A stretch of 64,000 nucleotides of DNA from Sphingobium xenophagum NBRC 107872 (GTDB taxonomy: Bacteria; Pseudomonadota; Alphaproteobacteria; Sphingomonadales; Sphingomonadaceae): positions 1 to 64,000 of the forward strand of contig NZ_BARE01000026.1 of NCBI RefSeq assembly GCF_000367345.1. Direction: 5' to 3'. The notes under the pieces are model-generated. The model was not told the DNA's origin. It did no database searches and was given only the letters and a program-made list of their open reading frames with translations. Shown piece by piece: positions 8,874-18,296 of the stretch (its first letter is position 1; each line of letters starts with the position of its first letter). Position numbers and translations under genes: made by a program.

Positions 8874-10595
8874 CTATTGCCCCTTCACATAGACCCGCTT
8901 GCCGCCAATCCATGTTTCCAGCACTTGCGTCGCGCGAATGTCGGCCGGGCGGGCGGTGGCAATGTCCCGATCGATCAGCAGGAAATCCGCCCGCTGCCCC
9001 GGCACCAGACTGCCAAAGCGTTTTTCCGCGAAACCGGCATAGGCGGCCTGGCGGGTGAAGCCGTCCAGTGCCGCCTCGAAACTTATCTTTTGCTGCGGCA
9101 ACCATCCGCCGACCGGTTCACCCTTGCCATCCTCGCGGCTCATCGCGATGGCGATGCCGACGAAGGGATTGGGGCTTTCGACCGGCACGTCGGAGCCAAA
9201 GGCCAGCGGCACCCGGTTATCCAGCATCGCCTTCCACGCATAGGCACCCGCCAGTCGCGCCTCGCCCAGCCGCGCGGTCGCCATGCGCCAGTCGGACGCT
9301 TCATGCACGGGTTGCATCGATGCGATGATACCGAACTGCGCGAAGCGCGGCAGGTCGGAAGGGCTGACAATCTGCGCATGTTCGATCCGCCAGCGCCGGT
9401 CGCCCTTATAGGTTTCCGACAATTCCTGGATCGCGTCCAATATCTCGCTGTTCGCCGCGTCGCCGATGGCATGGGTGGCGATCTGGAAATTGTCCATCGC
9501 CGCGCGGCTCATGATGTTGCGCAGTTGCGTGTCGGGGATCATCGGCAGACCGCGTTGCCCCGGCGCGTCCGCATAGTCCGCCTTCAGCCATGCGCCGCGT
9601 GATCCCAGCGCCCCGTCCAGCACCAGCTTGATCCCGCCCAGCCGCAGCCGGTCATCATATAGCCATGGCGTCGGTTCCGGCCCGGCGATCAGGGTCATAT
9701 TGCCGATGCCCGCCGCATAGGCCATGATCCGCACGCGCAATGCGCCCCGGTCGGCGGATCGGCGGAATGCCTGCCAATCCTCTATGCTCGTCCCCATGTC
9801 GGCAATGCCGGTGATGCCGGTTGCCAGCAACGCGCGCTGCGCCTTTTCAAAGGCGATGTCGCGGTCCTTGGGCGCAGGGGCGGGGACGACCTTTGCGATC
9901 AGGTCCATCGCCTTGTCCACGAACACGCCAGCAGGCTTGCCCGCCGCCATTTCGATCCGGCCTCCGACAGGCGCCTTGGTCGCCGCCGTTACGCCCGCCG
10001 CACGGATCGCGGCGCTGTTGGCCCAGCCCGCATGGCCATCCACCCGCTCCAGCCATACCGGAATATCGCTGACCGCCGTGTCCAGATCCGCCGCTGTCGG
10101 GAATCGGCCCAGCCCCCATTGTTCCTGATTCCAGCCCGTGCCGATGATCCATTTGCGGCCAGCGCCATCCTGCGCATAGGCACTGATCTTGGCCTGCGCC
10201 TCCGCCAAAGACTTGGTATCTGACAGGTCCAGCGTGATCAGCGACAGGCCCAACCCCATGACATGACCGTGCGCGTCGATCAGGCCGGGGATCAGCGTCT
10301 TGCCCCCCGCATCCATCCGGAAGGACAGCCCCTTGGGCCGTTCGGGCCAGGGTTGACCCTTTTTGGGCTTTTTGGGCTTATATTCCGGCTCCTGATAGCG
10401 ATCAGGCAGCAATTTTTCGACCTTGCCGTCATCGTCGATCAGCAGCGCGCGAAAATGCACGATCTTGCCATTGGGATCGACCGCCATGCCGTTGACGTTA
10501 TCGATGACCCCGGACGCGAAGGCGGGAAGGGTGGAGGCCGCCAGAGCCGCGATCGTCAAGCAACCTGCGCGGGCCAATGAAGCAGCGCGAACCAT
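8874..10595 (-). CDS. Exported amidohydrolase (YtcJ-like metal-dependent hydrolase)
   Basis: A 573-residue protein with a Sec signal peptide of about 27 residues ending ALAASTLPAFA. The amidohydrolase fold follows: LIPGLIDAHGHVMGLG carries the HxH metal pair, further histidines lie in ATHAIGDAAN and RIEHAQIVS, and FGSDVPVESPNPF provides the catalytic aspartate. This pattern belongs to the YtcJ/amidohydrolase 3 group, which cleave amide or ester bonds of small molecules; the substrate is unknown. The frame runs upstream into an antisense shadow of the next gene; ATG at 10595 with the signal peptide is the clear start. It lies 14 bp downstream of the dehydrogenase gene on the same strand, so they are probably co-transcribed. 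Confidence 0.85.
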   Translation of the reverse strand: MVRAASLARAGCLTIAALAASTLPAFASGVIDNVNGMAVDPNGKIVHFRALLIDDDGKVEKLLPDRYQEPEYKPKKPKKGQPWPERPKGLSFRMDAGGKTLIPGLIDAHGHVMGLGLSLITLDLSDTKSLAEAQAKISAYAQDGAGRKWIIGTGWNQEQWGLGRFPTAADLDTAVSDIPVWLERVDGHAGWANSAAIRAAGVTAATKAPVGGRIEMAAGKPAGVFVDKAMDLIAKVVPAPAPKDRDIAFEKAQRALLATGITGIADMGTSIEDWQAFRRSADRGALRVRIMAYAAGIGNMTLIAGPEPTPWLYDDRLRLGGIKLVLDGALGSRGAWLKADYADAPGQRGLPMIPDTQLRNIMSRAAMDNFQIATHAIGDAANSEILDAIQELSETYKGDRRWRIEHAQIVSPSDLPRFAQFGIIASMQPVHEASDWRMATARLGEARLAGAYAWKAMLDNRVPLAFGSDVPVESPNPFVGIAIAMSREDGKGEPVGGWLPQQKISFEAALDGFTRQAAYAGFAEKRFGSLVPGQRADFLLIDRDIATARPADIRATQVLETWIGGKRVYVKGQ

Positions 10596-10609
10596 AGGAA
10601 TGTCAGCCT

Positions 10610-11479
10610 TCACGCCCGCGTAATCCTTCGCACCAGCGCGCTCGTATCCTGCCGGCTGCCGCCCAGCGCCTGCACGTCTGCGTAAAATTGATCGACCATC
10701 GCGGTCACCGGCAGGGTGGCGCCGTTCGCCCGCGCCTCTTCCAGTGCCAGCCCGAGATCCTTGCGCATCCAATCGACTGCGAAGCCGAAATCGAAACTGT
10801 CCTGCGCCATCGTTTTCCAGCGATTGTCCATTTGCCAGCTCTGCGCCGCACCGCCGGAGATCGCTTCGAACACCGCGTCCAGATCCAGTTCCGCCGCCTG
10901 CGCAAAGCGCAGCGCTTCGGCCAGCCCTTGCAACACGCCGCCGATGCAGATCTGGTTCACCATCTTGGTCGTCTGGCCAGCCCCCGCGCCGCCGACATGG
11001 ACGATCCGCGCGGCATAGGCGTTCATCACGATCTTCGCGGCGGTGACCGCCGGTTCGCTGCCGCCGCACATGATCGACAGTCGGCCATTTTCCGCGCCTG
11101 CCTGACCGCCCGATACCGGCGCATCGACGCTGTGGATGCCCCGGCTTTCGCCTTCGACGAACAATTGCCGCGCGATTCGGGCCGATACCGTCGTATGGTC
11201 GATGAACAGCCCGCCCGGCTTCATCGTGCGAAATGCGCCCTCGCGCCCCAGCGTTACTTGGGCCAGATCGTCGTCATTTCCCACGCAACTGATGACGATG
11301 TCCGCTTCCTCGGCCGCCTTGGCCGGGCTGATCGCCACCGTGCCGCCATAGGCTTCCGCCCAGCTTTTCGCCTTGCCGATGGAACGGTTATAGACGGTGA
11401 GGCTGTGCCCCGCCTTTGCCAGATGACCTGCGATCGGGCCGCCCATGACGCCCAGGCCGATAAACGCGATATTAGCCAT
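10610..11479 (-). CDS. NAD(P)-dependent beta-hydroxyacid dehydrogenase (3-hydroxyisobutyrate dehydrogenase family)
   Basis: A 289-residue cytoplasmic oxidoreductase. ANIAFIGLGVMGGPIAGHL is the N-terminal dinucleotide-binding signature, VDAPVSGGQAGAENGRL is the substrate-binding motif, and GAGQTTKMVNQI contains the catalytic lysine. The family oxidises 3-hydroxyisobutyrate, tartronate semialdehyde or related acids; which one cannot be decided here. The frame is open back to 11554, but ATG at 11479 starts exactly at the Rossmann motif and is preferred. It is divergent from the threonine ammonia-lyase gene across 96 bp and precedes the exported amidohydrolase in the same operon. Confidence 0.85.
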   Translation of the reverse strand: MANIAFIGLGVMGGPIAGHLAKAGHSLTVYNRSIGKAKSWAEAYGGTVAISPAKAAEEADIVISCVGNDDDLAQVTLGREGAFRTMKPGGLFIDHTTVSARIARQLFVEGESRGIHSVDAPVSGGQAGAENGRLSIMCGGSEPAVTAAKIVMNAYAARIVHVGGAGAGQTTKMVNQICIGGVLQGLAEALRFAQAAELDLDAVFEAISGGAAQSWQMDNRWKTMAQDSFDFGFAVDWMRKDLGLALEEARANGATLPVTAMVDQFYADVQALGGSRQDTSALVRRITRA

Positions 11480-11575
11480 ATGCCCCGTATATTTAGTGCG
11501 CCAGACCAAGCCATAGGGCCAGTTTTCCGATAGTGCCAGTTTCTTCACGCGCAATTTTCCGCTAGGGGGCGGGCC

Positions 11576-12823
11576 ATGAACAGCTTAGCGAAGATAGAGA
11601 GCGCCTTGCCGCTGCCGATCACCGTCGATGACATTCTTGCCGCGCGGACCCGGATTGCCGGTTCGATCGTCAAGACGCCGACGCTGATCAGCCAGACTCT
11701 GTCGACGATGCTGGGCTGCAAGGTCTATCTGAAGTTCGAAAATCTTCAATTCACCGCAGCCTATAAGGAACGCGGCGCACTCAACCGTCTGTTGCAACTG
11801 GACGACGCGGCCAAGGCCAAGGGTGTCATAGCCGCGTCGGCGGGCAATCATGCGCAGGGGCTGGCCTATCATGGCAAGCGGCTGGGCGTGCCTGTCACCA
11901 TCGTCATGCCGACGACGACGCCCACGGTGAAGGTCACCCAGACCCAGGGTCATGGCGCGACCGTGGTGCAATATGGCGAAAAGTTCGATGACGCCTATGC
12001 CCATGCGCGGCTGCTGGAGGTGGAGCAGGGGTTGACCTTCATCCATCCCTTTGACGAGCCGGACATCATGGCGGGGCAGGGGACGGTCGCGCTCGAAATG
12101 CTGGAGGATGCGCCGGAGATCGATACGCTGATCATTCCGATCGGCGGCGGCGGGCTGTTTTCCGGCATGGCGACGGCCGCACGGGCAATGAAGCCGGATA
12201 TAAGGCTGGTCGGCGTGCAGGCCGAACTTTATCCGTCCATGTATGATTTCATCAAGGGCGCGGACCTTGCCTGTGACGGCGATACGCTGGCGGAGGGCAT
12301 TGCTGTCAAGCAGCCGGGCGAATTGACGCGCCGCTTTGTCGAACGGTTGGCGGACGATGTGCTGCTGGTCGACGAACGACGGCTGGAGGAGGCGCTGAGC
12401 CTCTTGCTCCAGATTGAAAAGACCGTGGTGGAAGGGGCAGGGGCGGCGGGCCTTGCCGCGCTGCTGACCTATCGCGACCAATTTGTCGGCCGCAATGTCG
12501 GGCTGATCCTGACCGGCGGCAATATCGATACCCGGCTGCTGGCCAATGTTCTGCTGCGCGACCTGGCCCGGTCGGGCCGTCTGGCGCGGTTGCGGATCAT
12601 CCTGCAGGACCGGCCGGGCGCGCTGTTTCATGTTGCCAAGATTTTCGATCAGGAAGCGGTCAACATATTGGAACTGGCGCATCAGCGTATTTTCACGAAC
12701 CTGCCGGCCAAGGGGCTGAGCCTAGACGTGGAATGCGAGACGCGCGATCGTGCCCATCTCCAGCGGCTCATCGCGGCACTGGGCGAGGCTGGCTATGAGG
12801 TTGCGCCGATCGAGGTTGCGTGA
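11576..12823 (+). CDS. ilvA: Threonine ammonia-lyase with C-terminal ACT domain
   Basis: A PLP enzyme that deaminates threonine to 2-oxobutyrate, the entry to isoleucine synthesis or threonine breakdown. AAYKERGAL contains the PLP lysine (Lys64), SAGNHAQGLAYHGK binds the substrate and cofactor, and IGGGGLFSGMA is the glycine loop for the PLP phosphate. A single ACT-type domain occupies about residues 335-410 (RLRIILQDRPGALFHVAKIF). At 415 residues it matches the shorter single-ACT family, found under both the ilvA and tdcB names, rather than the 500-residue two-domain IlvA. Whether it is the biosynthetic enzyme cannot be decided without the rest of the genome. Confidence 0.88.
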   Translation: MNSLAKIESALPLPITVDDILAARTRIAGSIVKTPTLISQTLSTMLGCKVYLKFENLQFTAAYKERGALNRLLQLDDAAKAKGVIAASAGNHAQGLAYHGKRLGVPVTIVMPTTTPTVKVTQTQGHGATVVQYGEKFDDAYAHARLLEVEQGLTFIHPFDEPDIMAGQGTVALEMLEDAPEIDTLIIPIGGGGLFSGMATAARAMKPDIRLVGVQAELYPSMYDFIKGADLACDGDTLAEGIAVKQPGELTRRFVERLADDVLLVDERRLEEALSLLLQIEKTVVEGAGAAGLAALLTYRDQFVGRNVGLILTGGNIDTRLLANVLLRDLARSGRLARLRIILQDRPGALFHVAKIFDQEAVNILELAHQRIFTNLPAKGLSLDVECETRDRAHLQRLIAALGEAGYEVAPIEVA

Positions 12824-12896
12824 CGCGCGAACGATCTCTTAACATTTCGTGGTAAACGCTCTTTTCATAGGCGCGTCGCAACGGCATAGTCGCGGC

Positions 12897-12941
12897 ATGA
12901 TCCACCCGCGCCGCCGCCACGAAGGGGATATTGGAGCGTGA
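12897..12941 (+). CDS. Possible 14-residue upstream peptide before bpt
   Basis: ATG at 12897 opens a 14-codon frame, [14 protein letters not shown], whose TGA (12939-12941) overlaps the GTG start of the next gene (12938). The arrangement is that of a translationally coupled leader. There is no clear Shine-Dalgarno sequence for the ATG, and a frame this short can arise by chance, so this is a weak call. Confidence 0.2.
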   Translation: MIHPRRRHEGDIGA

Positions 12942-13756
12942 CTGCACCTTTTCGTTTTCCCCGCTTCTTCGTGACCAATCCGTCGCCCTGCCCCTATCTG
13001 CCGGGGCGCAGCGAACGGAAGGTGTTTACCGAACTGAACGGGGACAACGCCGCCGAACTCAACGATGCACTGGGCCGCATCGGCTTTCGCCGCAGCCAGA
13101 ATGTCGCCTATCGCCCCAGCTGCGCTGATTGTTCGGCCTGTGTTTCGGTGCGTGTCGTCACGGACGAATTTCGCCCCAACGCGACCCAGCGCAAGCTGAT
13201 CCGCCGCAACAGCGACCTGACGGTCACCGCCTGCAAGCCATGGTCGACCGAAGAACAATATGCGCTGCTCCAGCGCTATCTGTCGGCACGTCATCCCGGC
13301 GGCGGCATGACCGAGATGGACGAGATGGATTTTGCCGACATGGTCGAACAGACCCCGGTCGACAGCCATGTCGTTGAATATCGCGAACCCGGCGTCGACG
13401 GGCGCGTCGGCAAGCTGGTCGGCGCTTGCCTGACGGACCGGCAGGGCGATGGTCTGTCGATGATTTACAGCTTCTTCGACACAGAGTTGGACAATCGGCC
13501 GGGGCTGGGCAATTTCATCATCATGGACCATATCCTGCGCGCTGCGGCAGCGGGCCTGCCCTATGTCTATCTGGGCTACTGGGTCGATGGTTCGGCGCGG
13601 ATGCAATATAAGGTCCGCTATCGACCGCTCGAAAAGCTGAGCCGGGCCGGCTGGGTCCGGTTCGATCCCGATGAGCAGGATCAGGCTATTCGTCACGTTG
13701 CGCAGCGTGACGAGCCTCCGCTGCCAATCGAACTGGCGAGCATGTTTCGCAAATAG
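12938..13756 (+). CDS. bpt: Aspartate/glutamate leucyltransferase (Bpt, N-end rule)
   Basis: Transfers leucine (or, in relatives, arginine) from aminoacyl-tRNA to N-terminal Asp or Glu, marking proteins for ClpS/ClpAP degradation. The 272-residue length matches bacterial Bpt/ATE proteins. The N-terminal half has [15 protein letters not shown] and the cysteine motif [12 protein letters not shown]. The C-terminal ATE domain has [19 protein letters not shown] and [17 protein letters not shown], all strong family signatures. It starts with GTG at 12938; the family N-terminus [12 protein letters not shown] begins right there. About 115 bp separates it from ilvA. Confidence 0.93.
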   Translation: MTAPFRFPRFFVTNPSPCPYLPGRSERKVFTELNGDNAAELNDALGRIGFRRSQNVAYRPSCADCSACVSVRVVTDEFRPNATQRKLIRRNSDLTVTACKPWSTEEQYALLQRYLSARHPGGGMTEMDEMDFADMVEQTPVDSHVVEYREPGVDGRVGKLVGACLTDRQGDGLSMIYSFFDTELDNRPGLGNFIIMDHILRAAAAGLPYVYLGYWVDGSARMQYKVRYRPLEKLSRAGWVRFDPDEQDQAIRHVAQRDEPPLPIELASMFRK

Positions 13757-13903
13757 CGGCCCTATTCCATAGATTTGCTGTTATTTTCGCGCGCGCGGCA
13801 AGTAAATCCGACCAGAATGACAGAGTGTGAGGAGGTTGTTTAACTTTCTTGGCTAGTCCTGCCGTGATGAACGCAATGATGGCGACATGGGCGGAGGCTG
13901 GCG

Positions 13904-16402
13904 ATGGATCGCTTTGCTGAACGCCGATTCGATGATTTCCGGCGAGCGCTGGATGACGGTCAGCGGATCGACATTTCATTACATGATCGAAATGAAATAC
14001 TATTTTCGCCGGTCTTTGATCATTTGTCGCCTTCCTTGTCGCGTTGGATCGCCGATGCACGGGGCCAGATATTGGCCACTGACCAGGATGCTGGTTTGGC
14101 CGGCAAGACATGGCGCGCACTGCTCGACCGCGCGGACCGTCGCGTCCTGCTGAAGGCCGCGATCGCGGAGGAGCAGCCGCAGCCCCTGACCGTGCGATTG
14201 CCGGGCACGGACGGTCAGCGGCGGTGGTGCCTTGTTCGTATGCGGCGGATGACCAGCACGGATGGCCTGGTCCGCTATTATGGCACGTTGGAAGATGTGC
14301 ATGATCGCCACGATAGCCAGGCGCGCGCGCTGGAAAGAGCGTTGGCCGAAAGTCGGGAGCATTATCGCTGGTCAGTCGAACTGAGCCCGCAGGTGCCGTG
14401 GACCGCTGCCCCCGATGGCGCGATTGAAGAAGTTGGACCGCGCTGGCTGAACCTGACCGGCATGGTCGCGAAGAAAGCGCTGGGAACCGGCTGGCTTGTC
14501 GCGCTCCACCCGGACGATCTGCCCCGGACTATCACCATTTGGACCAAGCATCTGGCATCCGGCGCGCCGATCGACATTGATTATCGTATCCGGCTGCGTG
14601 ATGGCGGTTATCGCTGGATGCGTGCCCGCGCGGCGGCGCGCCGCGACGAGCAGGGGCAGATTGTCCGCTGGTATGGCACGCTGGAGGATGTGCACGCGCA
14701 AAAGCTCGCCCTGCGCGCGCTGGCGGACAGCGAGGAGCGCTCGCGTCTGGCGGTGCAGGCGGCACGGCTGGGCATTTGGGATTTCGACGTCGCGACTGGC
14801 GAACGCCGCTGGTCGGCTGAATTTCGCGCGATGCTGGGTCTGAGCGAGGATCAACCTGCGACCAGCGAACTGGCGCTGTCGATCGTCCATCCTGACGATC
14901 GTGAAACCCTGCGGGTCATGCTGGACGCCGTCGCTTCCGGCGCCGTTCCGCCCCATTTCGAGGCGACATTGCGGGTCCACCGCGCCAGCGATGGCGCCTT
15001 GCGCTGGATCAGGAGCAGCGGTTGGACCACACGATCTGAATCCGGACGGGCCCAGCGTGTCATCGTGACATTTCTGGACGTGACCGATCAGCGTGATGCC
15101 GAGGACCGCATCCGCTGGGCCGCAACGCATGATCCCATGACCCGCTTGCCAAACCGCGCCTTATGGCAGGCGACGCTCGACGATATGGCCGAACGACAGG
15201 GGCAAACCGGCAAACGCTTTGGCCTGCTTCTGCTCGATATTGACGATCTCAAGCGCACGAACGATTCGCTGGGCCATGATGCGGGCGATGCCTTGCTATG
15301 CGCCTTTGCCGGACGCCTTGCGGCGATTGCCCCGCCGGACGCGCTGCTGGGACGGCTGGGGGGTGACGAGTTCGGCCTGATCGCGCCGTCATTGACCGAC
15401 GGCGCGGCACTGGAGGCGTGGAGCGCCAAGCTGATCGAAAGCCTGCGCACGCCCCACGTCCATAATGGCCGTTCGATCGATTGCGGGGTCAGCATCGGCG
15501 GCGCGGTGTTTGGCGATCATGGCGATCGGGCGGAGGATCTGCTCAAAGCGGCGGACCTGGCGCTCTATGCGTCGAAAGCCGCCGGCCGTGGTCGCCTGAC
15601 CCTGTTCCATTCCGATCTGCGCGCGCAGGCACAGCAGCGCAGTTCAATGATCGGCATGGCCCGGAGCATCATCGCCGATCGGCTGGTGACACCCTATTAT
15701 CAACCCAAGGTTGATCTGCGTAATGGCCAGGTACTGGGTTATGAAGCGCTGTTGCGCTGGCATCATCCGCGTTTGGGCCTGCAACTACCGGGCAGCATAG
15801 CGGCTGGTTTTGAACATGCCGAAATTGCCGTGGCGTTGACCGAACAGATGCTCGACAATGTCTTGCGCGATGTGGGCGGATGGTTGCAGACCGGTCATGA
15901 TCCCGGTCGCGTCGCGATAAATGCGTCCGCCGCCGATTTTGCGCGGGGGGACTTTGCGGATCGGGTGCTGGAACAACTTGCGCTGTTTGCTGTGCCGCCG
16001 GAGCATCTGGAAATAGAGGTGACCGAGACTGTTTTCCTGGGCCGCGGCGCCGGGCAGGTGGAGCGGGCATTGCAGCATTTTTCAGAGGCGGGGGTGCGCG
16101 TCGCGCTGGACGATTTCGGCACCGGCTTTGCCTCGCTCAGCCACCTCAAACAATATCCGGTCGATATATTGAAGATCGATCGCAGCTTTGTCTCGAACAT
16201 CGAAGAGGATGCCGGCGACGCGGCCATTGTCGACGCCATCGTCAAGCTGGGTGGCAGTTTCGGCATGGATGTCGTCGCCGAAGGGGTGGAGAGCGCAGCG
16301 CAAGCCGACCGGCTTCTGGCCCATGGCTGTATCATCGGCCAGGGCTTTCATCTAGGCCGTCCGCAGCCCTGTGCCGCCATCACGCCACCTCTGGCAACAT
16401 GA
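13904..16402 (+). CDS. PAS-PAS-PAS-GGDEF-EAL cyclic-di-GMP enzyme
   Basis: An 832-residue soluble signalling protein without membrane helices. A divergent N-terminal sensor region (1-135) is followed by PAS/PAC units at about 150-270 and 285-400, with the recurring closing motif VRWYGTLEDVH also present in the first region. The GGDEF domain follows, with an intact GRLGGDEFGLI motif near residue 486. The EAL domain (about 585-825) has YEALLRW, EVTETVF, ALDDFGTG, VDILKIDRSFV and VVAEGVES, so phosphodiesterase residues are intact. The four residues where the RxxD inhibitory site would lie read PPDA, so no I-site is visible. The ATG at 13904 follows a GGAGG with 7-nt spacing. Net activity (synthesis or degradation) cannot be predicted. 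Confidence 0.9.
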   Translation: MDRFAERRFDDFRRALDDGQRIDISLHDRNEILFSPVFDHLSPSLSRWIADARGQILATDQDAGLAGKTWRALLDRADRRVLLKAAIAEEQPQPLTVRLPGTDGQRRWCLVRMRRMTSTDGLVRYYGTLEDVHDRHDSQARALERALAESREHYRWSVELSPQVPWTAAPDGAIEEVGPRWLNLTGMVAKKALGTGWLVALHPDDLPRTITIWTKHLASGAPIDIDYRIRLRDGGYRWMRARAAARRDEQGQIVRWYGTLEDVHAQKLALRALADSEERSRLAVQAARLGIWDFDVATGERRWSAEFRAMLGLSEDQPATSELALSIVHPDDRETLRVMLDAVASGAVPPHFEATLRVHRASDGALRWIRSSGWTTRSESGRAQRVIVTFLDVTDQRDAEDRIRWAATHDPMTRLPNRALWQATLDDMAERQGQTGKRFGLLLLDIDDLKRTNDSLGHDAGDALLCAFAGRLAAIAPPDALLGRLGGDEFGLIAPSLTDGAALEAWSAKLIESLRTPHVHNGRSIDCGVSIGGAVFGDHGDRAEDLLKAADLALYASKAAGRGRLTLFHSDLRAQAQQRSSMIGMARSIIADRLVTPYYQPKVDLRNGQVLGYEALLRWHHPRLGLQLPGSIAAGFEHAEIAVALTEQMLDNVLRDVGGWLQTGHDPGRVAINASAADFARGDFADRVLEQLALFAVPPEHLEIEVTETVFLGRGAGQVERALQHFSEAGVRVALDDFGTGFASLSHLKQYPVDILKIDRSFVSNIEEDAGDAAIVDAIVKLGGSFGMDVVAEGVESAAQADRLLAHGCIIGQGFHLGRPQPCAAITPPLAT

Positions 16403-16453
16403 CACGGCCGCGCCCGTCGCAAGGCGCGACCCTGATGTGCTGCCCCCAAATGC

Positions 16454-17545
16454 TTATTTGCAGCGACACGCCCGGCGCGCTGGCTTGCGATGGCCCACGC
16501 GCTGGGTGACATAGGTGGTTGTCGTTGTCGTCGTCACCTCCGGCTCGATCGTCACCGTGGTCACGATCGGTGCGGGGTAATAATAGCCCCCCGATATATA
16601 GCCGCCACCGCCCTGGGTCGTGACCTGCACCGGCCCCTGCGACCAATGCGGCTGGCCCATATAGGCTGGCGGATCATAATCGACGCCCGCGCCGCGCACT
16701 TCCCCCTCGAAGCGGCCTTCATATGTGCCGCTGGTCCGCTTGCCATCGGCCGTCGTCCAGGTGCCGGTCCAGCGCCCTTCATAGTCGTTCTGCGTGGTCA
16801 CGCTGTCGTCGGCATAGCCATAGCCATAATCATAGCCAGCGCCCGGACGACGCGGCGGCGGCGCAGAGCCGCGACGGGGCGCATCCTCCGCCTTGTCGAT
16901 TATCGCGCCAGCCACTGCGCCGACGCCAGCGCCGATCAGCGTGCCAGTGGTGCGGTTGCCGCGTCCGGCGATGCGGTTGCCCGCCACGCCGCCGACTACT
17001 GCGCCGATCGCTGCGCCGCCAAGGCCATTATCGGGACGACGATACCCATCGCGATCGTCATAATAGCCATCGTCGCCATAGCCGCCCTCATAACGGTCCC
17101 ACGCGATGTTGCTGCGGCTGTCATAAACCCGGCCATAACGGTCGGTCATCACCGCATCGTCATAATAGCGCGACCAGCCATATCCGGCCGCCGGGGCGGG
17201 CAGGCCATAGGCGCCATAATTGCCGATATAATAAGCCGGGCTGATCCAGTAGCGCGGCAGGACATAGCCATAGACGGGGCGCTGATAGCCGTTCCAGCCA
17301 CCCGGCGCGCGCCAGCCCGCATACCAGCGACCGTTCTGACGCGGACCCCAGCGATGCCCGCCATTCCAGGTCATGCCGGGTCGGGGCGCGTGGGTCATCG
17401 GTCGGCCGCCACCCTTCCATCCGCCGCCAGACCAGCCGCCTTTGGCACCATGGCTCATGCCGGGGCCGTTGCCTGCCAGTGCCGGGCTAGCCGCGCCCGC
17501 CAGCGCGATGCTCGCGCCCAGAAGGAGAAGGCCGGATGTCCGCAT
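16454..17545 (-). CDS. Exported RcnB-like / glycine-zipper envelope protein
   Basis: A 363-residue protein with a signal peptide (LLLLGASIALAGAASPALA). The first part is rich in Gly, Trp and Tyr. Around residues 110-145 it has the RcnB-type pattern (LPAPAAGYGWSRYYDDAVM followed by GRVYD), known from periplasmic proteins linked to nickel/cobalt homeostasis. About residues 185-225 form a glycine-zipper 2TM element (GGAAIGAVVGGVAGNRI, then TLIGAGVGAVAGAII). A Tyr/Thr-rich tail with runs of threonine and a basic Cys-containing end closes it. It may be an outer-membrane-associated structural protein; metal binding is only suggested by family. ATG at 17545 is preceded by AGGGAG. It is convergent with the c-di-GMP gene. 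Confidence 0.7.
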   Translation of the reverse strand: MRTSGLLLLGASIALAGAASPALAGNGPGMSHGAKGGWSGGGWKGGGRPMTHAPRPGMTWNGGHRWGPRQNGRWYAGWRAPGGWNGYQRPVYGYVLPRYWISPAYYIGNYGAYGLPAPAAGYGWSRYYDDAVMTDRYGRVYDSRSNIAWDRYEGGYGDDGYYDDRDGYRRPDNGLGGAAIGAVVGGVAGNRIAGRGNRTTGTLIGAGVGAVAGAIIDKAEDAPRRGSAPPPRRPGAGYDYGYGYADDSVTTQNDYEGRWTGTWTTADGKRTSGTYEGRFEGEVRGAGVDYDPPAYMGQPHWSQGPVQVTTQGGGGYISGGYYYPAPIVTTVTIEPEVTTTTTTTYVTQRVGHRKPARRACRCK

Positions 17546-17710
17546 GGTTAACGCTCCCTGTTTTCCCACAGCGGAAAGGCGCCGCGCGGGTCAAATTGCT
17601 AACGCTCTGTTTAGCATGGTGATCCGGGGCTATCCATGCGTGCGAGGGTTAAATCCTGTCCCGAAACGGGGCGAAACAGGCGACCCTGGCGGGAAAGAGG
17701 GTTAACGCCT

Positions 17711-18196
17711 TCAGCAGATCCGGGCGGCAATCCGAGCGACCAGTGCTTGCAACCCGTGCGCGTCGTCCGAGTCGAAGCGCGCGGGACGCGGGCTGTCGAG
17801 ATCCAGCACACCGATCACCGCGCCATCGCTGAGGATCGGCACGACGATTTCCGAGGCGCTGGCAGCGTCGCAGGCGATATGGCCGGGAAAGGCGTGGACG
17901 TCCGCCACAAGTTGCGTCTCGCCCGTCGCCGCCGCGGTGCCGCATACGCCGCGACCCAGTGGAATGCGGATGCAGGCAGGCTTGCCCTGAAACGGCCCCA
18001 GCACCAACTCGCCCTCCACCATGCGATAAAATCCCGCCCAGTTGAGGTCGGGCAAAAATTGCCAGAGCAGCGCGGCGACATTGGCCATGTTGGCAACATG
18101 GTCCGCCTCATCGCGCGTCAACGCATCGGCGGCGGAGAGCAGGTCAGCATAGAGCGTCGCCTTGTCGGCGGTATCGGTGGGTGCGAAGTCGAACAT
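17711..18196 (-). CDS. msrC: Free methionine-(R)-sulfoxide reductase (GAF domain)
   Basis: A 161-residue single GAF-domain enzyme that reduces free L-methionine-(R)-sulfoxide with thioredoxin. Three cysteines, Cys75 (KPACIRI), Cys85 (GRGVCGTA) and Cys109 (GHIACDA), have the same spacing as the catalytic set of E. coli fRMsr (84, 94, 118), each offset by nine. NWAGFYRM, EIVVPI and GVLDLDSP complete the family pattern. It protects against methionine oxidation in the cytoplasm. The start at 18196 gives a normal family length. The upstream neighbour on the + strand is divergent. Confidence 0.93.
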   Translation of the reverse strand: MFDFAPTDTADKATLYADLLSAADALTRDEADHVANMANVAALLWQFLPDLNWAGFYRMVEGELVLGPFQGKPACIRIPLGRGVCGTAAATGETQLVADVHAFPGHIACDAASASEIVVPILSDGAVIGVLDLDSPRPARFDSDDAHGLQALVARIAARIC

Positions 18197-18296
18197 GGGG
18201 CGGATATAGGCTTGGTGATGGGGCAGGGCCAGAGGGGGAGTTCAGACATTGGTAACCTTGTTTTGCTAGCGCGTGATGAGCCAGCGGAGCAGCAGC

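Noticed and set aside
10596..11069. Apparent N-terminal extension of the amidohydrolase frame to 731 residues
   Set aside because: The extra part overlaps the dehydrogenase gene in another frame, and a clear signal peptide begins at 10595.
17546..17710. Several GTTAAC/TTAA-like sequences (for example GCTAACGCTCTGTTTAGC at 17597) considered as CtrA sites
   Set aside because: None fits TTAA-N7-TTAA with fewer than two mismatches, and there is no cell-cycle gene next to them.
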